64,000 nt of DNA from Roseomonas alba (GTDB lineage: Bacteria > Pseudomonadota > Alphaproteobacteria > Acetobacterales > Acetobacteraceae): assembly GCF_019430885.1 (NCBI RefSeq), contig NZ_JAHYBZ010000007.1:186001-250000 (forward strand), in the 5' to 3' direction. Shown piece by piece: positions 8,672-17,800 of this stretch (position 1 is its first letter; each line of letters opens with the position of its first letter). The position numbers and the translations under genes were made by a program. Below the pieces are notes generated by a model, which did no database searches, was not told the origin of the DNA, and saw nothing but the letters and a program-made list of their open reading frames with translations.

Positions 8672-9717
8672 GGCGTCAGGATCACCTTGCTGGCCGCGCG
8701 CTGCCGCGCGAGTTCGAAGCCTTCGAGCCCCCGCGACAGCGGCAGGCGATGCGTGATCATCGGGCGATAGGCTTCAGGGTCGCGCGCCAGCAGGGCGATG
8801 ACGCGTTCCCAGGTGCCGGGCTCGGACCCGTGGGAGGCACGGAGCTGATGCCGGTTGCGCACGAAGACCGTCAGCGGCAGCGACAGCGGCGCGGCATGGA
8901 TGCCGGCAACGACGAGCACGCCCTCGCGCTTCAGCACCGGCAGCGCATCGGTGATGGAAGGTGGATGGCCGGTTGCCTCCAGCACCACGTCGACGGGCCT
9001 GCCGCCGGTCAGCGCCAGCACCTGGTCGCCGAGCGGCCCGTCCGCGACGTCGACGATGTCCGCGAAGCCGAGCTGCCGCAGCACGGCATAGCGCGGCTCG
9101 TCGCCGCGGCCGGCGACGATGACGCGTGCCGCACCGGCCGCGCGCGCCATCAGCGCCAGGCCCTGCCCGATCGTGCCCGGCCCCAGCACCAGCGCCGTAT
9201 CGCCGAGACCGACCCCACCGACCAGCACCGCCTCGCCCGCGACGGCAAGCGGTTCGACCAGCGCGCCGAGTTCCGCATCCACGGCCCCGGGCAGCGGCAG
9301 CACATTGCCGGCCGGCACGTTGAGCAGCGACGCGAAGCCGCCATCCGTGGTCAGGCCGATGGTCAGGCGATCGCCGCGCGCCCGCGGATCGCCGGGCCAG
9401 GCGATGGACCCGTCGCCGCGCGTGACGCGCGGATAGACCGACACGCGTGTGCCGGTCGGCACCGCGGCCCCCTCCCCCGCCGCGATGACGCGACCGGCGA
9501 ATTCATGGCCCATCGTCACCGGCAGGTAGGGGATCATGTGCTGGTAGCCATCGGTCCATTCATAGGCGTGGACGTCGCTTCCGCAGATGCCCACCGCCTC
9601 GACCTGCACGGTCACCTGGCCGGGACCGGGCGCGGCGGGGGATGGCACTTCCAGCGCCTCGAGCCCGAAGCCCGGCTGCGTCTTGCGCAGCGCCAGCATG
9701 GTCGGAGCCCCGAGCAT
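8668..9717 (-). CDS. Zinc-binding alcohol/sorbitol-type dehydrogenase (MDR family)
   Basis: 349 residues from 9717; an internal ATG at 9699 (MLALRKTQPGF) is an equally good start, as neither has a clear ribosome site. The catalytic zinc site appears as GICGSDVHAYEW and MGHEFAGRV; the nucleotide fold is ALVLGPGTIGQGLA. The lobe that holds the structural zinc in many relatives (after SVYPRVTRGDG) has no cysteines, so this member probably lacks that second zinc. It starts 3 bp after the TPP enzyme and overlaps the SDR by 4 bp, so it is clearly part of one operon. Confidence 0.92.
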   Translation of the reverse strand: MLGAPTMLALRKTQPGFGLEALEVPSPAAPGPGQVTVQVEAVGICGSDVHAYEWTDGYQHMIPYLPVTMGHEFAGRVIAAGEGAAVPTGTRVSVYPRVTRGDGSIAWPGDPRARGDRLTIGLTTDGGFASLLNVPAGNVLPLPGAVDAELGALVEPLAVAGEAVLVGGVGLGDTALVLGPGTIGQGLALMARAAGAARVIVAGRGDEPRYAVLRQLGFADIVDVADGPLGDQVLALTGGRPVDVVLEATGHPPSITDALPVLKREGVLVVAGIHAAPLSLPLTVFVRNRHQLRASHGSEPGTWERVIALLARDPEAYRPMITHRLPLSRGLEGFELARQRAASKVILTP

Positions 9718-9719
9718 GG

Positions 9720-11432
9720 TCAGAACGGCTCCGGGTAGTTCGCATACATGGTCAGCGGCGGCTTGCCGTCCGGGTCGGTCATGACCTCGATCAGCGTGGG
9801 TGCGCCGGAGGCGAAGGCCGCATCCAGCGCGGGACCGACATCCTCCCCGCGTTCGACCCGCACGCCGGCGATGCCGCAGGCGCGCGCGATGGCGGCGTGG
9901 TCGACCTCGGCGAAGTCCACCGCATCCGTGTGCTCGCCGAACTTGGTGTCCTCCGCGTGCTTCTGGAAGCCGAGGATGCCGTTGTTCAGCACCACCACCG
10001 TGACCGGGACCTTCAGCCGGCGCAGGGTCTCCAGCTCCGCCCAGGAATGCCCGAAGCCGCCATCGCCGACGAGGCAGACGACGCGCTGGTCCGGCGCGGC
10101 GACCTGCGCGCCGATCGCCATCGGCACACCCCAGCCGAGGCCGGCCAGGCCGCGCGGCGACAGGAAGCGCTGCCCGGCGCGCTTCGCGGTCATGTAGATG
10201 TTGATCCAGTTCGACGAGTAGGAGGCGTCGGCCACCATGATGCCGTCCGCCGGCATGCGCTTGTCGATCTCGGTGGCGACGCGCTCGGGGCGGACCGGGC
10301 CGCCGTCGCGCGTGATGACGCCGGCGACCAGCTTGCGCCAGGCGGCGATGCCCTCGGCGATCTGTGCCTCGACCGCCGGGCGCGCCGCGGCGCGGGCGGA
10401 GAGATCCGTCATCGCCTCGCGCAGTGCGGCGAGCGTCAGCTTCGCATCGCCGACCAGGCGCAGGGCTTCGTAGTTGCGGCCGACCTCCGTCGGGTCGGCG
10501 TCGATGTGGATGTAGCGCGCGCCGGGCGGGTAGAGCGTCCAGCTATCCGTGCCATTCTGGTTGGTGCGGTTGCCGACCAACAGGACAACATCGGCCTCGG
10601 CGATCATCGGCCGCAGCGTGTGGGCGCGCGCGCCGCGGCCGAGCGTATTGCCCACCACGCCGATGGACAGCGGATGCGTCTCGTCCACGCTGCCCTTGCC
10701 CATGAAGGTGGTCGCGACGGGCAGATGCGCGTGCTGCTGCAGGGCGGCGAGTTCCTCCGCCGCGCCGGAGATGTGCACACCGCCGCCGGCGATGACCACC
10801 GGGCGCTTCGCCGTGGCGAGTAGAGCGGCAGCCTCGGCAATGCGGGCGGGGTCGGCCAGGGTGCGGTCAAGCGGAAAGGTGCCGAGCGAGGCACGGCGCC
10901 GGGACACCGCCGCGGCCTTCTCGATCAGCAAATCGGCCGGCAGCAGCAGCACCGCAGGGCCGGGGCGGCCCGACAGCGCCGCGGTCACCGCCATGTCCAC
11001 GTAGTCCTCGACGCGGTCGGCGCGGTCGATGCGGCGGACGAACTTCGCCACACCGTCGAACAGCTTGAAATGATCGAATTCCTGGAAGGCGTTCCTGTCC
11101 GTGCTGTCGCGCGTCACCTCCTGCACCAGCGCCAGCACGGGGATGGAGGCCTTCAGCGCCTCGGCAAGCGGCGGCACCAGCAGCGTCGCCGCCGGTCCGT
11201 TTTGCGCCGTGACGACGCCGAGCCGCCGGCCGATGCGCGCATAGCCGTCGGCCATGGCCCCGCCCATGTTCTCCTGCCGATAGACGGTCTGGCTGATGCC
11301 GGCATGCGGCGCGGCGAGGTGGAAGGCCGATGGCAGCGACTGCCCGAAGGTGGTGACAACGCCATGGCGGGCGAGCGCCTCGGCCAGGCGCAGGGCGACA
11401 TTCGCGTTCGCGGGCAGGCCGGTATCCGGCAT
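9720..11432 (-). CDS. Thiamine-pyrophosphate-dependent enzyme, acetolactate-synthase-like
   Basis: 570 residues from the ATG at 11432, preceded by GAGGAG. A longer in-frame start at 11480 would cross the operator and is rejected. The N-terminal TPP domain has the catalytic Glu in VYRQENMGGAMADGYAR. The central domain has VVIAGGGVHISGAAEEL, and the C-terminal domain carries the TPP motif GDGGFGHSW ... VVLNNG. The family includes acetolactate synthases, glyoxylate carboligases and 2-oxoacid decarboxylases; the exact reaction cannot be read. It is first gene of the operon with ADH, SDR and TctC, and diverges from a GntR regulator. Confidence 0.9.
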   Translation of the reverse strand: MPDTGLPANANVALRLAEALARHGVVTTFGQSLPSAFHLAAPHAGISQTVYRQENMGGAMADGYARIGRRLGVVTAQNGPAATLLVPPLAEALKASIPVLALVQEVTRDSTDRNAFQEFDHFKLFDGVAKFVRRIDRADRVEDYVDMAVTAALSGRPGPAVLLLPADLLIEKAAAVSRRRASLGTFPLDRTLADPARIAEAAALLATAKRPVVIAGGGVHISGAAEELAALQQHAHLPVATTFMGKGSVDETHPLSIGVVGNTLGRGARAHTLRPMIAEADVVLLVGNRTNQNGTDSWTLYPPGARYIHIDADPTEVGRNYEALRLVGDAKLTLAALREAMTDLSARAAARPAVEAQIAEGIAAWRKLVAGVITRDGGPVRPERVATEIDKRMPADGIMVADASYSSNWINIYMTAKRAGQRFLSPRGLAGLGWGVPMAIGAQVAAPDQRVVCLVGDGGFGHSWAELETLRRLKVPVTVVVLNNGILGFQKHAEDTKFGEHTDAVDFAEVDHAAIARACGIAGVRVERGEDVGPALDAAFASGAPTLIEVMTDPDGKPPLTMYANYPEPF

Positions 11433-11460
11433 CTCGGGTCTCCTCACCAGGGCTTTGCTG

Positions 11461-11474
11461 TTTGCTATAGCAAA
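11461..11474. promoter_or_regulatory. Perfect palindrome, likely GntR operator
   Basis: TTTGCTATAGCAAA is a perfect 14-bp inverted repeat in the 89-bp gap between the divergent start codons at 11432 and 11522. A TTGACA box follows at 11486-11491 facing the regulator gene. An AT-rich exact palindrome in this GC-rich setting fits a dimeric FCD-type GntR repressor controlling both itself and the operon. Confidence 0.7.
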
Positions 11475-11521
11475 TGCCAAATACCTTGACAGGTCAACCC
11501 ACCGGCCGGGACAAGCGAGGC

Positions 11522-12190
11522 ATGGCGCTTGCGACCCCTTTCACGCCGCTCGACCGCGACGAGACGCTGTCCGAGAAGGTCTATGCCCGGCTGCGCAGCG
11601 CGCTCGTCGGCGGGCGGCTCGTGCCCGGGCAGAAGCTGGTGCACCGGCAATTGGCGCTGGAACTCGGCGTCAGCCCCACCCCGGTGCGGGAGGCGCTGCT
11701 GCGCCTCGTCTCGGACGGCGCGCTCGATCTCGATGCGCGCGGCATAGCCTGGGTGCCGCGCCTGCCGCCCGACCGCTACGCCGAGATCATGGAACTGCGC
11801 GTGATGCTGGAAGGGCGTGCCGCGGCGCAGGCCGCGCTGCTCGCGACGGCGGCCGACATCGCCGGGCTGCGCGCCATCCATGCGCGGGTGATGGAGGCGC
11901 GGCGCATCGGCGATGGCGCGGTGCTGCTCGCGGAAAACGAACGCTTCCACTTCGGCGTCATCGCCCTGGCGCGCATGCCGGTGCTGCAGCGCCTGGTGGA
12001 ATCGCTGTGGACCCAGGCCGGGCCGACCATCAGCCTGCTGTCGGGGCTGCCGCGCCCGGTCTCTCCGTCCGGACATCCGCATGACGACCTGCTGCATGCG
12101 CTGGCAGAACGCGATCCGGACGCTGCCCGCGCCGCGGTAGAGCGGGACCTCCGGGAGCACGCCGTGATTGTGGCGCCGCTGCTTCAGTAA
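11522..12190 (+). CDS. GntR family transcriptional regulator (FCD/FadR-type)
   Basis: 222 residues from the ATG at 11522 (AAGCGAGG upstream). A winged-helix domain spans residues 12-70 (LSEKVYARLRSALV, GQKLVHRQLALELGVS, TPVREALLRL). An all-helical FCD ligand-binding domain follows, with EIMELRVMLEGRAA, ENERFHFGVIALA and HDDLLHALAERD; such domains often bind metal and a small acid. It faces away from the TPP-enzyme operon across the TTTGCTATAGCAAA palindrome, so it probably senses the substrate or an intermediate of that pathway. Confidence 0.92.
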   Translation: MALATPFTPLDRDETLSEKVYARLRSALVGGRLVPGQKLVHRQLALELGVSPTPVREALLRLVSDGALDLDARGIAWVPRLPPDRYAEIMELRVMLEGRAAAQAALLATAADIAGLRAIHARVMEARRIGDGAVLLAENERFHFGVIALARMPVLQRLVESLWTQAGPTISLLSGLPRPVSPSGHPHDDLLHALAERDPDAARAAVERDLREHAVIVAPLLQ

Positions 12191-12289
12191 CGCAGCCGCG
12201 CACGAATTTGTCCATTTTCGGCAATAAGCGGCAAGGAGCGAATCGAGAAATCGTGCATTGTCGCATCAAGCGATTACCGGTGAGATTTC

Positions 12290-13438
12290 ATGCCTGAGGA
12301 TGAGGATACGGGGACGGCTGAATTCCGGGTGTTGACGCAGCGTATGATTGGCCACCCGTCCCTTCTGCCGGAAGCGCGGAACGATGGTCCGTGCGCGACC
12401 CGTCGCCGCACGCTGGCAGCGGCGCTTTCAGCGTTGGCGGCGCCGCACGTGGCCAGGGCTCAGAGCCCCAATGACTGGATCACCTTCCGCAATCGCTTCG
12501 TCACCGACAGCGGCCGTGTAATCGATTCCGGCAACCAGGCCGTCTCGCACAGCGAAGGCCAGGGCTGGGGGCTGATGTTCGCTGCCGCGCATGACGACCG
12601 GGACAGTTTCGACCTCATCCGGAAATGGACCCGGGAGACGCTGAAGCGGCCGCAGGACAATTTGCACGCCTGGCGCTACCGGCCCACTGCCACGCCGCAT
12701 GTCGATGACCCGAACAACGCGACGGATGGTGACCTCTACATTCTCTGGGGCCTGTTGATGGCGGCCGAACGCTGGCAGCATGCACCCTACCGGATCGAGG
12801 CCCTGACGATCGCGCACGACCTGATGCGGGTGGCGCGCCGGACGGTGGCCGGTCTCGCGGTGCTGCTGCCCGGCGTGCAGGGTTTCGACTCCCCCGCCGG
12901 CACAGTGCTGAACCCATCCTACATCGTGCTGCCCGCCTTCGCCGTGCTGCATCGCCTGCTGCCGCAGGCGGGATGGAGCCGAATCGCGACCGACGGACTG
13001 ACGCTGCTGCGCCGCGCCCGCTTCGGCGCCTGGGGGCTGAGCCCCGACTGGGTACGGCAGCCGCATCGCGCCAACCTGCCACTCGACCTGCCGGAACGCT
13101 GGCCGCCGCGCTTCTCTTATGACGCGGTGCGCGTGCCGCTGATGCTGGCCTGGGCGAACCATACCACCCATCCCGCCCTGATCGGCGCGCACCACTTCTG
13201 GAGCGACAGCCGGTGGACGGTGCCTCCCGCCTGGGTGGACCTTGTCACAGGCAGTACCGCCGAATACCCGGCGCCGCCGGGCATGCGCGCCATCGCAGCC
13301 TTCGCCGCGGCGCGGATCGCTGGCGCGACCGAGGTCCAGGGCTTACCAAGCGTCAACGACTCCCAGGATTACTATTCCGCCTCACTCACACTGCTGGTCC
13401 GCCTGGCTTGCGGCATGTCCGGGCTGCGCATCGGATGA
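12290..13438 (+). CDS. bcsZ: Glycoside hydrolase family 8 endoglucanase of the cellulose operon
   Basis: 382 residues. A twin-arginine-like export signal appears at residues 33-59 (CATRRRTLAAALSALAAPHVARAQ, cleavage after ARA). The GH8 general acid is the Glu of SHSEGQGWGLMFA; the conserved Asp is in NNATDGDLYILWG. GH8 endoglucanases cut beta-1,4-glucan in the periplasm and are needed for orderly cellulose export (BcsZ; CmcAx in Komagataeibacter). It is first gene of the cellulose operon. An internal ATG at 12344 is a possible alternative start. The same frame continues open for 30 codons after the TGA. Confidence 0.93.
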   Translation: MPEDEDTGTAEFRVLTQRMIGHPSLLPEARNDGPCATRRRTLAAALSALAAPHVARAQSPNDWITFRNRFVTDSGRVIDSGNQAVSHSEGQGWGLMFAAAHDDRDSFDLIRKWTRETLKRPQDNLHAWRYRPTATPHVDDPNNATDGDLYILWGLLMAAERWQHAPYRIEALTIAHDLMRVARRTVAGLAVLLPGVQGFDSPAGTVLNPSYIVLPAFAVLHRLLPQAGWSRIATDGLTLLRRARFGAWGLSPDWVRQPHRANLPLDLPERWPPRFSYDAVRVPLMLAWANHTTHPALIGAHHFWSDSRWTVPPAWVDLVTGSTAEYPAPPGMRAIAAFAAARIAGATEVQGLPSVNDSQDYYSASLTLLVRLACGMSGLRIG

Positions 13439-13534
13439 GCAGACGGAAAGGCGCGGCGGATCGAGCAGGAAGCGAATCCCGATGACCAGTACGACGGCAA
13501 GATGCCGTACCGGCCCGACCGGAAGGCGTAGCTC

Positions 13535-14011
13535 ATGACGGCGCGCGACCCCGACATCGCTGCCCTGGCCAAGCGCCTTGGGCTCCGCGGCCTGCGCTAT
13601 CGCAGCTTCGTGCCGGCGCCGATGCCCGACCCCGTCCCTGCGGCCGAACCGCCAGCCGTGGTGGAAGCCGTAGAGGCAGCCACGCCCGTGACGGCGGCAG
13701 TCGCCGAAGCCCCGGCCGCCATGCCGCCACCGGCTGTCTGGACGCCACAGACTGTCTCGCCGGCACAGGCTGTATCGCCGGCACCGGCTGTCCCGCCGGC
13801 ACCGGCCGCGATCTCCATGCCACCGCCATCGTGGCAGCCCCCGCCGATCGCCGCGACGTCCCCGCCCGCGGCCTTCCCGCTGCTCGGCTCGGCGCTGGCC
13901 CTCGCCGCGCAGCGCCCGACGCCGGTCCCGGACACGGTGCCGGAGGCTGCCCGACCTTTCGCCGCGCTGCGCTTCGCGGTGTCCGAGACCGACAGCGCGC
14001 AGGGATTCTGA
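13535..14011 (+). CDS. Proline/alanine-rich BcsR/BcsP-like cellulose accessory protein
   Basis: 158 residues, with GGAAGG ahead of the ATG. The N-terminal DIAALAKRLGLRGLRYRSF resembles the short BcsR motif (small helical partner of BcsQ and BcsA). The rest is low-complexity Pro/Ala with PAPAV/PAQAV-type repeats (residues 60-95). In beta- and some alphaproteobacteria a proline-rich BcsP takes the place of BcsR; in Komagataeibacter the same slot holds ccpAx. Position before bcsQ supports a role in organising synthase complexes. The match is by eye on a short motif. Confidence 0.6.
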   Translation: MTARDPDIAALAKRLGLRGLRYRSFVPAPMPDPVPAAEPPAVVEAVEAATPVTAAVAEAPAAMPPPAVWTPQTVSPAQAVSPAPAVPPAPAAISMPPPSWQPPPIAATSPPAAFPLLGSALALAAQRPTPVPDTVPEAARPFAALRFAVSETDSAQGF

Positions 14012-14015
14012 GACC

Positions 14016-14828
14016 ATGCCGCTGATCTGTATCGCCTCGCCCAAGGGCGGGGTTGGCAAGACGTCCGTGGCAGCCGGCCTCGCCGATGCGCTGCGCCGCG
14101 CGGGCCGCACCGTCGTCGCCCTCGATTGCGACCCGCAGAACGCGTTGCGCCTGCATCTCGGCCTGCCGATCACCGATGGGGCGGGCTACCTCGCCCGGCT
14201 GCCGGAGCGGCCGGACTGGCGCAGCTTCCTGCGCCAGACGCCGGCGGGCATCGACCTGCTGCCGCATGGCGAGGCCGATCTGCGCAGCGCGCTCGCCTCG
14301 GCCATGATGATCGAGCGCGAGCCGGAGCTGCTCGCCGGTCCCGTGCGCGCCATGCTCGCCGATCCGGCGACCATCGTCGTCGCCGATACGCCACCCGGGG
14401 CTTCGGCGGCACTCGCGGCACTGATGCCGCAGACCGCGCTCGTGCTCGCCGTGCTGCTCGCCGACGCCGCCAGCACCGCCCTGCTGCCGGACATCGAGAG
14501 CGGGCGCTTCCTGGGCCAGGGCACGCTCGGCACGCTGACCGGGCCGAAGCTGATGGTCGCGCTGAACCAGGTGGATCGGCATTCGCGCCTCTCGGTCGCA
14601 GCGGCCGAGGGCGTGGCGACGCATCTCGGCCCGCGCCTCGCCGGTGCGGTCTGCCGCGATGAGGCGATGGCCGAGGCACTGGCCTGCCAGCGGCCGATCG
14701 GCGCGCATGCGCCCGCCAGCCGCGCGGCGCGCGACACCGCCGACCTCGCCGCCGCCCTGCTGCGCGCCCTGCCGCCGCCCGCCCCGGCGCCGGTCGCCTC
14801 GCCCCTCTTTCCCTGGATGCGGCCATGA
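14016..14828 (+). CDS. bcsQ: Cellulose biosynthesis protein BcsQ (ParA/MinD-type ATPase)
   Basis: 270 residues. The deviant Walker A motif SPKGGVGKTS is at residues 8-17. ALDCDPQNALRLHLGL and VVADTPPGAS correspond to the Walker A' and B/switch regions; MVALNQVD is near residue 180. BcsQ is a SIMIBI ATPase that helps localise the cellulose synthase at the cell pole or membrane. It starts 4 bp after the proline-rich gene and overlaps bcsAB by 4 bp (ATGA), so translation is coupled. Confidence 0.92.
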   Translation: MPLICIASPKGGVGKTSVAAGLADALRRAGRTVVALDCDPQNALRLHLGLPITDGAGYLARLPERPDWRSFLRQTPAGIDLLPHGEADLRSALASAMMIEREPELLAGPVRAMLADPATIVVADTPPGASAALAALMPQTALVLAVLLADAASTALLPDIESGRFLGQGTLGTLTGPKLMVALNQVDRHSRLSVAAAEGVATHLGPRLAGAVCRDEAMAEALACQRPIGAHAPASRAARDTADLAAALLRALPPPAPAPVASPLFPWMRP

Positions 14829-17800
14829 CCCGACTGGTGCGCCGGATGTTCACGGCAGGACTGGTCCTGACCGGCTTCGTCATCGCCTGGGCGGTGATCG
14901 CAACGCCGCTCGAACCGCAGGGCCAGGCGATGCTCGCCATCGGCGGCATCGTCGCCTTCCTGGTGCTGAACCGCTTCACCAGCCGGCGCGTGACGATCAT
15001 CCTCGCCGTGCTCTCCTGCCTCATCTCGTTGCGCTACCTGCACTGGCGCATCGCCGACACGCTGGAACCCGATACCTTCGGCCAGGGCTTCTTCATGATC
15101 GGGCTGGCGCTGGCCGAGGCCTATGCCGTGCTCTCCCTGCTGCTCGGCTATTTCCAGACGCTGTGGCCGCTCGAACGCCGGCCCGTGCCGCTGCCCGAGA
15201 ACCCGGACGACTGGCCGACCGTCGATGTCTACATCCCGACCTACAACGAGGATCTGGAGATCGTCCGCCCGACCGTGCTCGCCGCCCTCGCCATGGACTG
15301 GCCGGCCGACAAGTTCCGCGTCTGGATCCTCGATGACGGGCGCCGCCCGGCCTTCCGCGAATTCGCCGAATCCTGTGGCGCGGGCTACATGATCCGCCCC
15401 GACAACAAGGGGGCCAAGGCCGGCAACCTCAACCACGCGCTGGAACACACGGACGGCGAATACATCGCCATCTTCGACTGCGACCACGTGCCCACCCGCG
15501 CCTTCCTGCAGATGACCATGGGCTGGATGCTGCGCGACAAGAAGCTCGGCATGCTGCAGACGCCGCACCACTTCTATTCGCTCGATCCCTTCGAGCGGAA
15601 CCTGTCCGAAGGGCGCGACGTGCCCAATGAGGGCCTGATGTTCTACGGCCTGGTGCAGCCGGGCAACGATCTGTGGAACGCGACCTTCTTCTGCGGGTCC
15701 TGCGCCGTGCTGCGGCGTTCCGCCATCCTCGAGATCGGCGGCATCCCGCATGAGACGGTGACCGAGGACTGCCATGCCTCGCTGAAGATGCAGCGGCGCG
15801 GATGGAACACCGCCTATATCCGCGTGCCGCTCGCCGCCGGCCTCGCCACCGAGCGCCTGATGATCCACATCGGCCAGCGCATGCGCTGGGCCCGCGGCAT
15901 GGTGCAGATCATGCGCATGGACAATCCGATGTTCGGCCGCGGCCTGACCCTGCCGCAGCGCATCTGTTACTTCAGCGCGATGTATCACTTCTTCTTCGCG
16001 CTGCCGCGCGTGGTGTTCCTCACCGCGCCGCTCGCCTTCCTGCTGCTGGGATACAGCGTCATCGCGGCCTCGCCGCTCGCCATCATCGCCTATGCCGGAT
16101 CGCACATCTTCCATGCGATCGCCACCGGCAGCCGCGTGACCGGCAGCGTACGGCATTCCTTCTGGTCGGAAATCTACGAAACCGTGCTCGCGCTGTGGCT
16201 GCTGCCGATGACGGTCGCCACTCTGCTCGACCCCAAGAAGGGGAAGTTCAACGTGACTGAGAAGGGCGGGCTGCTGCCCGAGGGATATTTCGACTGGCGC
16301 GCGGTCTGGCCGAGCGTGGTGCTGACGGCGCTGCTCGCGCTCGGTGTCGCCTCGGGCATCCATGGCGTCATCACCAGCCCCTGGGGCAGCCTCGACAGCC
16401 AGGCCTTCCTGCTGAACGGCATCTGGGCGACGCTGTGCCTGGTCCCGGCGCTGGCCTCGGTGGCGGCGGGACGCGAGCGGCGGCAGGTGCGCAGCAGTGC
16501 GCGCGTCAAGGCGGCCCTGCCCGCCATGCTGGTGCTGCCCGACGGCCACCGTGTCGATGCGCGCACCCGCGACCTGTCGCTCGGCGGCGCCGGACTGGTG
16601 CTGGCCGAGACGCCGAAGCTCGATGCCGATACCTCGGTGCGCCTCGAACTGCCGATGGGTGAGGAACTGCTGGCCATCCCGGCACACCTCGTGCGGCTCG
16701 AACGCGCGGAGGCGCAGCTCTCCTTCCGTCCACGGAGTGTCGCCGAGGAAGCGACCATCGTGCGCGCCGTGTTCGGCCGTGCCGATGCCTGGCTGTCCTG
16801 GGACCAGCATCGCCCCGACCGCCCCCTGCGTTCCCTGGTCGAGGTGGTGGCGACGGTCAGCGCGGTGTTCAGCGGACGGTCGCAGCTCTCCTTCGCCTGG
16901 TGGCGCGCGCGGCGCGAACGGCGGGAGGCGCTGCGCCGGCCCGTCGCGCCGGTGGCCGCCGAGCGGCGGACGGAGATCCTCGCCCCCCGCACGCGTCACG
17001 GCGCGCTCATACTCGCGCTGATGCTGCTGGCCACGCCGGCGCTGGCCCAGCGTGCCCCGCAGGCCACGCCGCCGCGTCCGCCCGCGGCGGCCCCCGCACC
17101 GGCAGTGCCGCCGACGCCGCAAGCCGCCCCCATGGTGGAACCGCCGGCGCTGCCCGGCGCCGTCCCGTTTTCCCTCGATCCCTTCGTGCCGTCGGCCAAT
17201 GCGTCCGCGCCGCTGTCGGTCGCACCGCCCCCGGCCGCCGCGCCGACGCGGCGCGTCACCCGCACCCTCCGCCAGCTCGGCCTCAACGGCCCGATGCAGC
17301 TCCGCGGCGTCTCTCCCCTGCAGGGCGTGCAGTTCGGCGTTCGCGCCGATGAAGTGGTGACGGATGCGCGGCTCGTCGTGTCCGGCGCATCGTCACCGGC
17401 GCTGGTGCCGGATCTCAGCCAGCTCACCATTACGCTGAACGACCAGTTGCTCGGTGTGATCCAGCCCAATCCGGCGCGGCCGTCCTTCGGCCCGCAGGAA
17501 TTCCCGATCAGCCCGGCCTTCTTCACCGAGATGAACCGGCTGAACTTCGCCTTCACCGGGCGCTACGCGGCGGAATGCGTTGATCCGTTGTCCAACCTGC
17601 TGTGGATGACGATCGCCGAGACGACGAGCGTGCAGATGACGCTCGAGCGTCTGCCCCTGCCGCCCGACCTCGCGCGCCTGCCGGAACCCTTCTTCGATCC
17701 GCGCCAACTTCGCCAGGCCCTGGTGCTGCCCTTCGTGCTGCCGGACAGCGCGGGCAACGAGATCCTGCGCGGTGCGGCCGTCGCCGCCTCCTGGTTCGCG

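Noticed and set aside
14186..17122. A 978-codon open frame on the minus strand across bcsQ/bcsAB
   Set aside because: It is antisense to well-identified genes, His/Arg/Gly-rich without domains, and arises from the strong third-position GC bias that removes stop codons from the opposite strand.
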